35,686 nt of DNA from an uncultured Rhodospirillaceae bacterium. GTDB taxonomy: Bacteria; Pseudomonadota; Alphaproteobacteria; Rhodospirillales; Magnetospirillaceae. A model generated the notes under the pieces. The model worked only from the letters and a program-made list of their open reading frames with translations. It did not search any database and was not told the DNA's origin. Shown here in pieces: positions 10,718 through 19,848 of the stretch. Within the stretch, counting starts at the first letter, position 1, and each line of letters starts with the position of its first letter. A program made the position numbers and the translations under genes. The stretch is from the NCBI GenBank assembly GCA_903941105.1, contig CAJANL010000154.1:1-35686 (forward strand), written 5' to 3'.

Positions 10718-11933
10718 GGGTGCGGATGAACTGTCGGACACGCGGATAGATCTCCTCACGCCAGCGGCGGCCATTGAAGACGCCATAATGCCCGACCCGG
10801 GCCTGGACGTGGTGCACGCGCATGGACTCGGGCAGGCTCGAACACAGGGTCTGTGCCGCCTCGGTCTGGCCGACACCGGTGATATCGTCCTTCTCGCCCT
10901 CGATGGTCATCAGGGCGGAGTGGCGGATCAATCCCGGGTCGACCTTGCGGCCGCGCGACTGCATCATGCCGCGCGGCAGCAGGTGCTCCTGGAACACCGT
11001 GCGCACGGTCTCCAGGTAATATTCCGCCGGCAGGTCCATCACGGCAAGGTATTCATCGTAGAACTGACGATGCTGCTCGGCCGAATCGCCGTCGCCGCGC
11101 ACCATGTTGTGGAACAGCGCCAGGTGTTCGCCCACGTGGCGCTCGGGGTTCATGCTCATGAAGCCCTGCAACTGCAGGAAGCCGGGATAGACCCGCCGGC
11201 CGCGGCCGGGGTGGATGAAGGGGACGTTCTGCACCACCGTGTTCTCGAACCACGAGATCGGCTTCGAGGCCGCCATCTCGTTGACCTTGGTGGGGTTGAT
11301 GCGGGTGTCGATGGGGCCGCCCATCAGCACCATGGAACTGGGCTGCCGCGGGTCGTTCTCGGCCGCCATCAGGGACACTGCCGCCAGCACCGGCACCGAG
11401 GGCTGGCACACCGCCAGCACATGGGTATCGGCACCGAGGAAATGCAGGAACTCGACGATGGTGTCGATGTAGTCGTCGAGCGAGAACGGTCCCGCCGAAT
11501 GCGGCACCTCGCGGGCGTCGATCCAGTCGGTGATATAGACGTCGTGGTCGGGCAGCAGGGTCTCGACGGTGCCGCGCAGCAGCGTGGCATAGTGGCCCGA
11601 CATAGGCGCCACCACCAGCACGCGGGGATCGCGGCGGCTGGCGTCGACCTTGCGCTGGAAGTGCAGCAACTCACAGAACGGCGTGTCGTAGACCACCACC
11701 TCGTGGATCGCCACCGTCTCGCCGTTCACCACCGTGGTGGCGAGATCGAACTGCGGCTTGTCATAGCGTCGGGTGGTGCGTTCCACCAGTTCGGCACCGG
11801 CCGCCAGCGTGCGGCCGAAGCGGGTGTAGGCCACCGGCAGGAAGGGGTTGCTGTAGATCGTCTGCATCGCCTCGGCGAACAGGCGGACGGGCGTTAATGC
11901 GGCGTGCTGCATCTCGTGCAGTTGGTAGAGCAT
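10644..11933 (-). CDS. phaZ: Intracellular poly(3-hydroxybutyrate) depolymerase PhaZ
   Basis: A 429-residue member of the intracellular PHB depolymerase family (Ralstonia PhaZ1 type), which mobilises storage polyester in native granules. The N-terminal block [17 protein letters not shown] with [20 protein letters not shown] is characteristic. The nucleophile is a cysteine in a lipase-box-like [14 protein letters not shown] (C176), as in Ralstonia PhaZ, not a serine. The conserved end [20 protein letters not shown] is present. A tail of about 30 residues then runs into the overlapping YcgN-like gene. There is no signal peptide, as expected for a granule enzyme. About 180 bases of non-coding DNA and a palindrome shared with the phasin locus lie upstream, consistent with PHB-responsive control. 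Confidence 0.95.
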   Translation of the reverse strand: MLYQLHEMQHAALTPVRLFAEAMQTIYSNPFLPVAYTRFGRTLAAGAELVERTTRRYDKPQFDLATTVVNGETVAIHEVVVYDTPFCELLHFQRKVDASRRDPRVLVVAPMSGHYATLLRGTVETLLPDHDVYITDWIDAREVPHSAGPFSLDDYIDTIVEFLHFLGADTHVLAVCQPSVPVLAAVSLMAAENDPRQPSSMVLMGGPIDTRINPTKVNEMAASKPISWFENTVVQNVPFIHPGRGRRVYPGFLQLQGFMSMNPERHVGEHLALFHNMVRGDGDSAEQHRQFYDEYLAVMDLPAEYYLETVRTVFQEHLLPRGMMQSRGRKVDPGLIRHSALMTIEGEKDDITGVGQTEAAQTLCSSLPESMRVHHVQARVGHYGVFNGRRWREEIYPRVRQFIRTHDRLAVLADEAAQCHDRDRVGESV

Positions 11934-12113
11934 GGCCGACCCCTTCAGCGCTTATGACCAACGGAACCCCGTTACTAAACAAAAGTGGTAGCCGCATACG
12001 CAATATGTTTATTTGCCCACCCCTGCCCTCGCCACGCTTGACAGGCACGACAAACACACCATCCAGTGTCTGTGGCGAGATGATGACCATACATGTTGTG
12101 GAATGCGCTGCGG

Positions 12114-13277
12114 TCAGCTCTTTGTTGCAGTGCAACATGACACAGCCGCCCATGCCGCGTCCACCGTCACGTCGGCGACACAGGGAAAGGCGTGCTGGGG
12201 GGTGGGCCGCTTGGGGCAGCGCCACAGGCAGTGGTAACAGTCCATCTCGTGATTGAGGAAGACGCTTCGTGGCGGCCGGATGGTTTCGGGATAGGGCACG
12301 AAGCAGCCGAAATGGCCACCGCCGGCAATCAGCACCGTCGGCGCTCCCACCCCCAGCGCCAGATGGCCGGGGCCGGTGTCGTTGCTGAAGACGCAGGCGG
12401 CGTGCTTGAGGATGTCGATCAGTTCGGGCACCGAGGTGGCGGCGATGCTGTCGACCACCCCGGGATGATCGAGCGCCGCCACCATCGGCTTGGCGAAGGC
12501 CTCCTGGGGGCCGCCGACGAACACCACCCGGAAGCCGGCCGCGAGGCAGCGCCGCGCCAGGGCCAGGAATTGCTCGAACGGCCAGCGCCGCCCCGGCTCG
12601 TTGGAGCCGAAATTCATCGCCACATAGGCGCCGCCGGCCGGCAGCCGGGGCGCCTGGTCCCGCCACGGGATCGCCGGCACCTCGGGCGGGTGCGGCCGGC
12701 CGCTCACCGCCTCCAGGAAGGTGAAATGGCGCAGCCCTTCGTGGGTGGGGTAGGGGCCGGTGTCGATTACCCGGGTGGCCTTCGCCAGGTACCAGCCGTA
12801 TTCGGCGCGGGTGCGGTCGGTGATGAAGGGGGTGCAGACGATGCGGGATGGCGCCCGACTCATCCACACCAACGAATCGGCGGTCAGGGTCTTGCGCATG
12901 AACATGTCGCAGACGGCGGTGGCAAACCCCTGGCGCCGCACCCACAGGGCGATCTTGAGACGGTAGAGCCACTTCTTCTCGAAGGCGTGCTCGTCGATGG
13001 TGACGACGCGGAAGCCTTGGAACACCTCGCCGGCCAGCGACTTCCACGAGTTGCAGCCGAGCACGGTGATGTCGTCCCGCTCGACCCCGAAGGCGGCGGG
13101 ATAATGCTCCAGCGCCCGGCGGAACATCACCATGTCGCCGATACCGTCCATGCGCACCACCAGCAGACCGCGCCGCCGGGCCGGTCCTGTCCACAGCGCC
13201 ACCAGTGCGTCGATGGGCCGGAACATCCACCAGCGCCGCCGCATGCCGCGGGGGAAGAGTGTCGCGAGAACGTTCAT
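12114..13277 (-). CDS. Glycosyltransferase family 9 protein (third of three)
   Basis: A 387-residue GT-B fold enzyme of the ADP-heptose:LPS heptosyltransferase family (GT9). The first Rossmann half starts LLVVRMDGIGDMVMFRRAL. The donor half has VAMNFGSNEPGRRWPFEQFL and VFSNDTGPGHLALGVGAPTV, the usual D-T-G-P-xH donor-site block. A C-terminal cysteine set MDCYHCLWRCPKR, then FPCVADV, is shared with the two paralogues upstream. The likely role is adding sugars to LPS or another envelope glycan at the cytoplasmic face; donor and acceptor cannot be told. Start at the ATG at 13277, two bases after the stop of the preceding gene, so the three genes form an operon. The last codons overlap a palindrome proposed to control phaZ. 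Confidence 0.85.
   Translation of the reverse strand: MNVLATLFPRGMRRRWWMFRPIDALVALWTGPARRRGLLVVRMDGIGDMVMFRRALEHYPAAFGVERDDITVLGCNSWKSLAGEVFQGFRVVTIDEHAFEKKWLYRLKIALWVRRQGFATAVCDMFMRKTLTADSLVWMSRAPSRIVCTPFITDRTRAEYGWYLAKATRVIDTGPYPTHEGLRHFTFLEAVSGRPHPPEVPAIPWRDQAPRLPAGGAYVAMNFGSNEPGRRWPFEQFLALARRCLAAGFRVVFVGGPQEAFAKPMVAALDHPGVVDSIAATSVPELIDILKHAACVFSNDTGPGHLALGVGAPTVLIAGGGHFGCFVPYPETIRPPRSVFLNHEMDCYHCLWRCPKRPTPQHAFPCVADVTVDAAWAAVSCCTATKS
12123..12137. promoter_or_regulatory. PhaR-like palindrome upstream of phaZ
   Basis: TGTTGCA-G-TGCAACA is a perfect 7+7 palindrome about 190 bases before the phaZ start, inside the last codons of the GT9 gene. The phasin locus has the near twin TGCTGCA-T-TGCAACA at 17112-17126. 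Alphaproteobacterial PhaR regulators bind TGC/GCA-type palindromes at phasin and PHB genes, so a PhaR site is plausible. No binding is shown. Confidence 0.5.
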
Positions 13278-13279
13278 CG

Positions 13280-14362
13280 CTAGACCGCGCCCCTCGCCAA
13301 TATATCGCCGACCATGGCCAGCATGGCGTCGGTGTCGAGGGCCTCGACGCATTTGAACATGCCGTTCTCCAGCGGGAATTTGCAGCGACCCAGGCAACCC
13401 TGGCACGCCATCGGGGTATGGAAGAAATGCACATGCGCCGGCATCACCCGGTCGTCATAGGGCACCCCGGCGCCGACATAGGCGGCGCTGGCCAGGCACA
13501 GGGTGGGGACGCCCAGCAGCACCGCCAGATGCAGCGCCGCGGTGTCGACCCCCACCACCATGCGCGAGCCACGCAGCACCGAGGTCAGCCGTTCGAAATC
13601 GCTGGTCTCGGGCACCACGTTGGGCAGGCGAAACAGGCTGGCGTATTCCGGGTTGCGGTCGAAGTCGCTGGAGTGCCCGGCGACCCGCACCTTCCAGTCG
13701 GAGGGCAGGGCGGCGATCACCAGCCGCCACAGTTCCAGCGGCAGCTGGCGCGGGCGCACCCCCGAAAACGGCATCAGCACGGCGGTGGGCGGCAGGCGGG
13801 CGGCGGTGGGCAGGCGCACCCCGGTGATCACCGCCAACTGCGGCTCCTGGCGGTCGTCCAGCAGTTCGTCGGCATAGCGCGACCAGCGCAGAATCTTGTC
13901 CTGATTGGGCGATCCGACATCGATGAGGCGCCTGACGCCGCCGCCCCGTCTGGCCGAGCCCTTCATGGCGCCGGTACCGGCGGCCTGGGTGGCGGCCACC
14001 AGGGCGGCGCCGGTGTCCATCTGGTGGTCGAGCAGCACCGCCAGCCGCCAGTTGCCGTTATAGAGCTCGCGAAACAGCGACCAGCGCGTCCCCAGCTTGT
14101 TCAGCAGCTCGAAGCGCAGCCGCCGGATGCGCAGGGCGCTGGGAAACAGGAACGACATGCCGGCGGCATCGGTGCGGCACAGCAGCGTCACCGGCTCGCG
14201 CTCGTCGGCCAGCCGCATGAAGCGCGGCAGCACCGCCGACAGGAACACCATCTCGGCCGGGCCACGGCTGCTCACCAGCAGGACGCCGCTGGGCTTGGCC
14301 TTGCGCCTGACCAGCCGCAGCAGCCTGAACATCAGCCCGTCGAGGCGATCGCCGATCCTCAT
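13280..14362 (-). CDS. Glycosyltransferase family 9 protein (second of three)
   Basis: A 360-residue GT9 paralogue. N-terminal half: SGVLLVSSRGPAEMVFLSAV and a predicted acceptor region with LDHQMDTGAALVAATQAAG. C-terminal half: VLMPFSGVRPRQLPLELW, VRVAGHSSDFDRNPEYASLF, then VVGVDTAALHLAVLLGVPT. The cysteine set MACQGCLGRCKFP, then MFKCVEAL, follows. It differs from textbook heptosyltransferases: the usual GD-V in the first loop is replaced by RGPAEMV, which may mark a different acceptor. The ATG at 14362 overlaps the stop of the preceding gene by four bases (ATGA), so translation is coupled. Part of an LPS-type or other surface-glycan unit; the exact sugar is unknown. Confidence 0.82.
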   Translation of the reverse strand: MRIGDRLDGLMFRLLRLVRRKAKPSGVLLVSSRGPAEMVFLSAVLPRFMRLADEREPVTLLCRTDAAGMSFLFPSALRIRRLRFELLNKLGTRWSLFRELYNGNWRLAVLLDHQMDTGAALVAATQAAGTGAMKGSARRGGGVRRLIDVGSPNQDKILRWSRYADELLDDRQEPQLAVITGVRLPTAARLPPTAVLMPFSGVRPRQLPLELWRLVIAALPSDWKVRVAGHSSDFDRNPEYASLFRLPNVVPETSDFERLTSVLRGSRMVVGVDTAALHLAVLLGVPTLCLASAAYVGAGVPYDDRVMPAHVHFFHTPMACQGCLGRCKFPLENGMFKCVEALDTDAMLAMVGDILARGAV

Positions 14363-15471
14363 GCCGTCCCCCCGATCATCTCGCGCAGCACCGTGGCGGC
14401 GCTCTCGACATCGAGGGCGGCGACGCAAGGGTACATGCCGTCCACCTCCGGCAGCCGGCAGGCACCGAGGCAGCCGGCGCACTCCATGGCCACGGTGAGG
14501 AACCGCAGATTGGGGGGCATGATCTCGGCGGCATAGGGCACGATCTCGCCGTGATAGCCCGCCCCCGCCAGGCACAGCGTCGGCGCCCCCAAGGCGGCGG
14601 CGAGGTGCATGCAGGCGGTATCCACCGACACCACCAGCCGTGCCGCCCGCAGCACCCCGGCCAGTTCGGCGAAAGGGGCCGGCTCGAAGGCGACGCCGGG
14701 CAGCTCCAGCAGCGGCCGGTAATCCGGGTTGCGCTCCATGTCCGAGGAATGGCCGGCGATCAGGACCCGCCAGCCCGCGGGCACCTCGGCCAGCAGCCGG
14801 CGCAGGAAGTCGGGCCGCACCTGCTTGGCCGTCACCGCCGAGAACGGCTGCACCACCACGGTGGGCGCGTCCAGTGTGCGGGCGGCCGGCAGCCGCTCGG
14901 CCGGCAGGCGCACCACGGGCGGCGGCTCGGATCGGCCGGTGAGGAAGTCGGCGAAGCGACTCCAGCGCAGCACCTTGTCCTGCAACGGCGGACCCGAATC
15001 GAACAGGCGGTGCCACAGCCGGCGGTTGGCGGCCAGCCGGCGATCGTATTTCGGCCACGAGCGCGGTTCCATGGCCGCCGTCTCGGGCGCGGCGCAGGCG
15101 GCGGCGATGGCCTCGTCGAGGTCGGGGTGACGCAGGAAGTCGGTGGAGACCACCAGCCGGTAATGGGCGGCAAAGAGCCGGTCGAACAGGCGATAGCGAA
15201 TGGTGGGATGCCGCAACTGGCCGGCATCCACCTTGATCACCTCGATCCCGGGCGGAAAGACGAAGGCCATGCGGGCGGCATCGGCGCGCAGCAGGACGGT
15301 GACCTTTTCGCCCGGCCGCGCCAGCTCGGCGAAGCGCGGCAGCAGCAACGAGAACAGAACCGTGTCGCCCAGTCCGCCGAAGCTCAGCAGCAGCACGCCC
15401 GAGGCCGGCCCACGCCGCCGCAATCGGCGGGCCAGGGCCATGGCGGGATCGAGCAGGCGGTGGGCTTTCAT
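14359..15471 (-). CDS. Glycosyltransferase family 9 protein (first of three)
   Basis: A 370-residue GT9 enzyme and first of the glycosyltransferase run. Features: SGVLLLSFGGLGDTVLFSLL (the GLGD loop of heptosyltransferases), VVVQPFSAVTAKQVRPDFL, VLIAGHSSDMERNPDY and VVSVDTACMHLAAALGAPT. The cysteine set MECAGCLGACRLP, then MYPCVAALD, follows. It aligns along most of its length with the next gene, for example the shared AGHSSD-RNP-Y block, so the two arose by duplication. Start at the ATG at 15471. The DUF6165 gene lies 20 bases upstream on the same strand and is probably co-transcribed. Its retained GLGD loop makes it the most conventional of the three. Confidence 0.87.
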   Translation of the reverse strand: MKAHRLLDPAMALARRLRRRGPASGVLLLSFGGLGDTVLFSLLLPRFAELARPGEKVTVLLRADAARMAFVFPPGIEVIKVDAGQLRHPTIRYRLFDRLFAAHYRLVVSTDFLRHPDLDEAIAAACAAPETAAMEPRSWPKYDRRLAANRRLWHRLFDSGPPLQDKVLRWSRFADFLTGRSEPPPVVRLPAERLPAARTLDAPTVVVQPFSAVTAKQVRPDFLRRLLAEVPAGWRVLIAGHSSDMERNPDYRPLLELPGVAFEPAPFAELAGVLRAARLVVSVDTACMHLAAALGAPTLCLAGAGYHGEIVPYAAEIMPPNLRFLTVAMECAGCLGACRLPEVDGMYPCVAALDVESAATVLREMIGGTA

Positions 15472-15491
15472 GCCGACACTATACCAGCGCC

Positions 15492-15878
15492 TCAATAGGG
15501 CGCGTAGGACTTCTCTTCCACCAGGGCCGAGCCCAGCAGGTCGTTGATCTTGCGCTTGACCACCGAGCGCTGGTCGTTGGTGACGTAGACGGCGCGGGCC
15601 AGCTCGACGAACTTGGCGCCGAAGTCGCGGGCACGCTCGCAGTCGCGGATGTCGTCCTCGATCACCCACAGGGTCTCGTTGACCGCTTTCAGCTCGGCCG
15701 ACAGCTGCGCCAGCCCGGCATGGCCGGCGAACTCGCGGTCGCGCACGGCGGCCAGCTCGGCCAGCTCCTTGGTGACGTTGGCCAGCTTGGCCGCGTCGGT
15801 CAGGCGCTCGGCCTTGATTTCCAGGATGGTGATCTTGTCGATAACCTCGCCCCACGACACCGGAACCAGAACGGACAT
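15492..15878 (-). CDS. DUF6165 family protein
   Basis: A 128-residue protein starting MSVLVPVSWGEVIDKITILE and rich in charged helices (ELAELAAVRDREFAGH, then LWVIEDDIRDCERARDFG and SVVKRKINDLL). This is the DUF6165 pattern, common in alphaproteobacteria and often beside glycosyltransferase or surface-polysaccharide genes. No catalytic motif is visible. It most likely folds as a helical bundle and may be a partner of the three GT9 proteins directly downstream, but that is only context. Confidence 0.75.
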   Translation of the reverse strand: MSVLVPVSWGEVIDKITILEIKAERLTDAAKLANVTKELAELAAVRDREFAGHAGLAQLSAELKAVNETLWVIEDDIRDCERARDFGAKFVELARAVYVTNDQRSVVKRKINDLLGSALVEEKSYAPY

Positions 15879-15922
15879 GGCTGACCCTTGGCTAGCAAAC
15901 GACGACTTCGGCCGCGTTCTTA

Positions 15923-16531
15923 TCAGATGGCGACGAGACGCACCAGCCCGGGGTCATCGGCGTGGTCCACCAGGATGCGTCGCACCCGATCCTGCCACAG
16001 CTCGCCGAAGCGTCGGGCCTCCTGGGCATCGGCGGAACCGCCCAGCACGCCATGCAGGCAGATGCGCATCTCGGGATCGGCCGGAACCAGTTCGGGATGA
16101 TAATGGGCCGCGATGCCTGTGCCGGTATCGCCGCGGCGGAAGGCCAGTGCCGCCCCGGTGCCGGCATCGAAGCGCAGCAGATCGTTGCGGCCGAAGCGTC
16201 CGGCGATGCCCTTGAAGCCGCCCGGCCCGGCGGCCCCGGTCACCAGCCCGGCCACCGACGCCATGACGCCGGTGACGCCTTCGTCCTGCGGGTCATCCAG
16301 CAGCAGCGAGACGGCGCCGCGTTCGGGGGTGGCGCCCGGCCACAATGCCGCCATGGCCTTGACCGTCATCAGCCAGGCACCCGCCACGGTCGGGCAGGAA
16401 TGCCCGGCGAGCCGCACGGCATCGGCATAGCCGTAATCGATGACGCCATCCGCCGGCGCCCCCAGGAACGCCGCCAACGGGTCCCTCATAACGAGGCGCG
16501 GCGCATCGTCGAAGAAAGCGGGAAACGGCAT
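15923..16531 (-). CDS. FmdE-domain protein (formylmethanofuran dehydrogenase subunit E-like)
   Basis: A 202-residue soluble protein. Its central DAVRLAGHSCPTVAGAWLMT carries the G-H-x-C-P motif of the FmdE family, which binds metal or a cluster through the His and Cys. Further blocks are DDPQDEGVTGVMASVAGLVT and FKGIAGRFGRNDLLRFD. In methanogens FmdE accompanies molybdenum formylmethanofuran dehydrogenase, but stand-alone bacterial members like this one have no assigned reaction. No molybdopterin or C1 genes are nearby. The start at 16531 has GGAAGG about 8 bases upstream. Confidence 0.65.
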   Translation of the reverse strand: MPFPAFFDDAPRLVMRDPLAAFLGAPADGVIDYGYADAVRLAGHSCPTVAGAWLMTVKAMAALWPGATPERGAVSLLLDDPQDEGVTGVMASVAGLVTGAAGPGGFKGIAGRFGRNDLLRFDAGTGAALAFRRGDTGTGIAAHYHPELVPADPEMRICLHGVLGGSADAQEARRFGELWQDRVRRILVDHADDPGLVRLVAI

Positions 16532-16556
16532 AAGCGGACCTTCCGGAGCTGCGGCT

Positions 16557-16584
16557 CATCCCTCCCCCGCCGGGGGGAGGGATG
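16557..16584 (-). terminator. Strong GC hairpin after the phasin gene
   Basis: CATCCCTCCCCC (16557-16568) pairs perfectly with GGGGGAGGGATG (16573-16584) around GCCG. It lies a few bases past the phasin stop and before the FmdE-like gene. It probably protects or ends the abundant phasin message. There is no clear T-run. Confidence 0.6.
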
Positions 16585-16592
16585 GCTGGACC

Positions 16593-16883
16593 CTACTTCT
16601 TGTTCGGCGGCAGCGTCGGCACGTCGACGCCCAGCGAGCTCCACAGGCTGGTGAGGACCTCGGCATTCTCCTGGATCACCGCCTGCAGGATGGCCGGCTG
16701 CATCTGCATGAAGGTCTGCGGATCGGTGGCCGAGGTCATTTCCTGGAACGCCTTGACGTTGTTCTCGGCGATCTTGCGGGCGGCCTCGAAATTGGCACGC
16801 TGGAACTCGGCGATCTTGGCCAGGAAGTTGGCGGGATTGGAGGCAAACTGCTCAAAGAACTTGTTGTCGAATTGCGGAAACAT
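16593..16883 (-). CDS. Short phasin-family protein
   Basis: A 96-residue amphipathic helical protein. FPQFDNKFFEQFASNP leads into LAKIAEFQRANFEAARKIAE and NNVKAFQEMTSATDPQTFMQ, the phasin repeat in which aromatic and apolar residues line one side of long helices. Phasins coat PHB granules and control their number and size. At 96 residues it is shorter than usual (about 110-180). A very good ribosome site, AGAGGAGG, precedes the ATG at 16883, suggesting strong expression. phaZ lies in the same strand cluster about 5 kb away, and a matching palindrome is found near each. Family assignment is good; its role as granule coat is inferred. Confidence 0.85.
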   Translation of the reverse strand: MFPQFDNKFFEQFASNPANFLAKIAEFQRANFEAARKIAENNVKAFQEMTSATDPQTFMQMQPAILQAVIQENAEVLTSLWSSLGVDVPTLPPNKK

Positions 16884-16935
16884 GGCCGCCTCCTCTTAAG
16901 GATGGACTGAAAATGGGGACAACGAAAACGTTGCT

Positions 16936-17058
16936 TCAGCCGGTCGCGATCGCCTTCAGGGCCTTGGCGATAAGGGATGCCGGCGCGGTCAGCACGGTGA
17001 AGCCTTCACCAGCGAGATAAGCGGCGACACGGGGAAGATATTGCGGCGGAATGCGCAT
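16936..17058 (-). CDS. Possible 40-residue protein upstream of the phasin gene
   Basis: An ATG at 17058 with AAAGGA about 9 bases upstream opens a 40-codon frame, MRIPPQYLPRVAAYLAGEGF, then TVLTAPASLIAKALKAIATG, ending at 16936. It lies between the phasin gene and a PhaR-like palindrome, same strand. The first part resembles a short helix and the second is amphipathic. I recognise no family. It could be a real leader or small granule protein, or just leader DNA of the phasin message. Confidence 0.35.
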   Translation of the reverse strand: MRIPPQYLPRVAAYLAGEGFTVLTAPASLIAKALKAIATG

Positions 17059-17111
17059 GCTGCCCAGTCCTTTATCTCGACGAAAGGGTGGCGCACTCTA
17101 GTCTTTGGTCA

Positions 17112-17126
17112 TGCTGCATTGCAACA
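17112..17126. promoter_or_regulatory. PhaR-like palindrome upstream of the phasin unit
   Basis: TGCTGCA-T-TGCAACA is a 7+7 palindrome with one mismatch. It contains CTGC-ATT-GCA, close to the CTGC-N3-GCAG rule described for alphaproteobacterial PhaR. It lies 54 bases before the 40-codon ORF and about 230 before the phasin start. The twin site near phaZ is at 12123-12137. Confidence 0.55.
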
Positions 17127-17143
17127 GCAACCTGCGATGACCA

Positions 17144-19681
17144 TCAGTCGCCCGCCGCCTGCCCTGCCCTGGCCCACGCCGCCAGACGCTCGTCCGCGGC
17201 ATTCAGCATGACTTCGACCTCGGCCATCAGGCGCGACATCTCGTCGACGTCGGCCAGCCGGCAGGCCTTTTCCAGCGCCCGGCAGACATGGGTCAGCCCA
17301 TCAAGGCCGACATAGGCGGCACAACCGGCCACATCGTGGGCGGCATCGCCCAGATGGGCCGCCTTCTGGGCGGCAGCGCTGCGATAGGCGGCAACGGAGC
17401 CTTGGAACAGGGCGGCCATCTCGGCCATGCCGTCGGCCCCCATGATGACGGCGAGGTCGGCGAGGTCGGACTCGCCCCCGCCGGGGGCCACGGCGGGACA
17501 GACCTCCGCCAGGGCCGCCATCAGCCGGTCGAAATCCACCGGCTTGGACACGAAGCCATTCATGCCCGCCGCCAGGCAGGCCTCGGCGTCGGACCGGAAG
17601 GCATTGGCGGTCAGGGCCACGATGGGGATATTATTGAACGGCGGAGGCAGCGCGCGGATGCGCCGCGTCGCCTCGATGCCGTTCAGCCCGGGCATCTGCA
17701 TGTCCATCAGCACCACGTCGAAGCGCCGCCGCCCCGCCAGCTGCACCGCCATAAGGCCATCGGGCGCCAGCGTCACCGTGTGGCCGCGCCGCTGCAGATA
17801 GACACTGACCACCCGCTGGTTCACCGGATTATCCTCGGCCAACAGGACGTCGAGGGCGAGGCGCGGCTGGTGGACGGTCTCCGACGGCTCCGTCGCCATC
17901 ACCGCGTGGTCGCCCGCCACCGGGAACGGAATCTCGAACCAGAAGGTGCTGCCACGGCCTTCGCGGCTTTCGACGCCGATGCTCCCCGACTGCAATTCCA
18001 CCAGTCGGCGGCAGATGGCCAGGCCGAGCCCGGTGCCGCCGAAGCGGTGAGCGATGCTGGGGTCGCCCTGGGCGAAGGGAACGAACAGCCGCTCGGCCGC
18101 TTCGGGTGCCATACCGATGCCGCTGTCGCTGATTTCGATCCGCAGCAACACCGCATCGGAATGGATGCCCCGCAGCTCGGCCGCAACGGTGACGGTGCCG
18201 CTCGCGGTGAACTTCAGCGCATTGCCCACCAGGTTGAGAAGCACCTGACGCAACCGCAGCGGATCGCCCATCAGCCGGTCGGGCAGCTCGGCCGCCACGG
18301 TGCAGGTGAGGTCGAGCCCCTTGGAGTGGGCCAGGCCTCGTTGCAGGTCGACCGCCTCGGCAATGATCCGCCGCAACGAGAAGGGCCGGCAGTCCAGTTC
18401 CAGACGATTGGCCTCCAGCTTGGACATGTCGAGGATATCGTTGAGCAGTCGCTGCAACGCATCGCCCGAGGTGCACAGGATGTCCAACTGCTCGGCCTGC
18501 TCGGGGGTCAGCGGGCTTTCCTGGAGCAGGCGGGCCATGCCGATCACCCCGTTCATGGGGGTGCGGATCTCGTGGCTCATGGTGGCGAGAAATTCCGATT
18601 TGGCCCGGCTGGCCGCCTCGGCGGCACGAACCTGCTGCTCGGCCTGGCCCCGTTCGGCTTCCAGCCGGCGCAGGGCCTCATTATGCACCGCCTCCTGACT
18701 GGCGGCCAAGGCGGCGTCGAGCCGGCTGACCCGGCGCAACACCATCATCATCGCCAACCCACCCAGAACGGTGATGGCCAAGGCGAAGAGGGCGCGGCTG
18801 CGGCCCATCCGCCAGACCAGCTGGTAGTCGCGCTCGGCGTAGGCGATCAGGGCATAGAGCGGATAATTGGGCAGCTTGCGGAACGCGACCATGCGCTGCA
18901 GTCCGTCCACCGGCGATTCCCGCTGATAGCTGCCCTCGGCCTCGCCCCGAGCCAGTGCCCGGGAGACTTCGTCCGAGGCAATCTGCCGGCCGATCTGCCC
19001 CTCGGCCTCGGGGAACCGCACGACGAGGCGGTGGTCGAGATCACGCATGGCCACCACCATCCCCGGCGCCAACGACAGGCGCTCATAGAATGGGATGAAG
19101 TACTCGTACATGCCGACATTGGCCACCACCATGCCGGCGAAGCTGCCGTCGGCGGCCTTGAGCCGGCGCGCCACCTGCACGCCCCATTTGCCGGAAATGC
19201 GCCCCATCATCGCCTGGGACACCACCGGGACGTCGGAGTCCCCAGTCTTCAGGGCGTTGAAATAGCCGCGATCGCCAAGGTTGCCGCCCGGTGGTGCTCC
19301 CACCGTGTTGGCGAAGACGATACCGTCGGCATCGGTCAGCGACATGGAAATGATGCCCCGCCCCTGGGCCTGCAGCGCCGCCAACGCCGTCTCCAGCGTC
19401 AGGCGGCGGGTGTCGTCCAGGCGGCCGGTCCGGGTCAAGTCGTCGCTGCTGACCAGGGCCGCCGCCTGTTTCAAGACGAGGTTGGTGTGGTCGAAGGTGG
19501 AGGAGGCATGCTCTTCGATAAGGCGAACGGAGGACACCGCCACCTGCCGCGCCTGCGCCGCACTCTCGTCCCGCAGGCGGTCGAGGTCGAAAACCACGTA
19601 GAAGGCAAACAGAGCCACCGCAGCCCACATGGGGACGATGCTGAGACGAACCAGATGACGACTGTAGACGGAACCCGGCAA
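17144..19681 (-). CDS. Membrane hybrid histidine kinase (PDC sensor, HisKA, HATPase, REC, HPt)
   Basis: An 845-residue sensor kinase. Two membrane segments (about 14-31 and 295-315) enclose a periplasmic double-PAS (PDC/Cache-like) domain with [21 protein letters not shown] short coiled coil (about 320-360) leads to HisKA with H370 in [14 protein letters not shown], then HATPase with N487 (NLVGNALKF) and [13 protein letters not shown] receiver domain has phospho-acceptor D660 ([13 protein letters not shown]). The C-terminal HPt has H782 in [12 protein letters not shown]. All relay residues His-Asp-His are present, so it should phosphorylate an unlinked regulator. The start is a TTG at 19681, which places the first membrane helix correctly; no nearby ATG does. 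No response regulator gene is adjacent, so the output is unknown. Confidence 0.92.
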   Translation of the reverse strand: MPGSVYSRHLVRLSIVPMWAAVALFAFYVVFDLDRLRDESAAQARQVAVSSVRLIEEHASSTFDHTNLVLKQAAALVSSDDLTRTGRLDDTRRLTLETALAALQAQGRGIISMSLTDADGIVFANTVGAPPGGNLGDRGYFNALKTGDSDVPVVSQAMMGRISGKWGVQVARRLKAADGSFAGMVVANVGMYEYFIPFYERLSLAPGMVVAMRDLDHRLVVRFPEAEGQIGRQIASDEVSRALARGEAEGSYQRESPVDGLQRMVAFRKLPNYPLYALIAYAERDYQLVWRMGRSRALFALAITVLGGLAMMMVLRRVSRLDAALAASQEAVHNEALRRLEAERGQAEQQVRAAEAASRAKSEFLATMSHEIRTPMNGVIGMARLLQESPLTPEQAEQLDILCTSGDALQRLLNDILDMSKLEANRLELDCRPFSLRRIIAEAVDLQRGLAHSKGLDLTCTVAAELPDRLMGDPLRLRQVLLNLVGNALKFTASGTVTVAAELRGIHSDAVLLRIEISDSGIGMAPEAAERLFVPFAQGDPSIAHRFGGTGLGLAICRRLVELQSGSIGVESREGRGSTFWFEIPFPVAGDHAVMATEPSETVHQPRLALDVLLAEDNPVNQRVVSVYLQRRGHTVTLAPDGLMAVQLAGRRRFDVVLMDMQMPGLNGIEATRRIRALPPPFNNIPIVALTANAFRSDAEACLAAGMNGFVSKPVDFDRLMAALAEVCPAVAPGGGESDLADLAVIMGADGMAEMAALFQGSVAAYRSAAAQKAAHLGDAAHDVAGCAAYVGLDGLTHVCRALEKACRLADVDEMSRLMAEVEVMLNAADERLAAWARAGQAAGD

Positions 19682-19848
19682 AGCTCACCCGTCCTCGCAG
19701 GAGGTGCCACCCCAAGACCGCGACGAAGCTAACACCGTCCCGGGCAATTCGCCATCGGGCGTGTAATGGATGCGGCACGACCGCAGAAGGGTGATGCCCG
19801 GAAAACGCATGACGCGGTAAGGTGGCCCGGCAACAGGGAGACCGGGAC

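Noticed and set aside
12000..12120. Possible small plus-strand gene upstream of phaZ
   Set aside because: The frames there are antisense to the phaZ promoter region and the GT9 end, with no ribosome site and no conserved look.
11761..13434. Minus-strand open frame of 557 codons across the GT9 gene and the phaZ 5' end
   Set aside because: It runs in a different frame over two well supported genes and shows only low-complexity Arg/Ala/Pro sequence.
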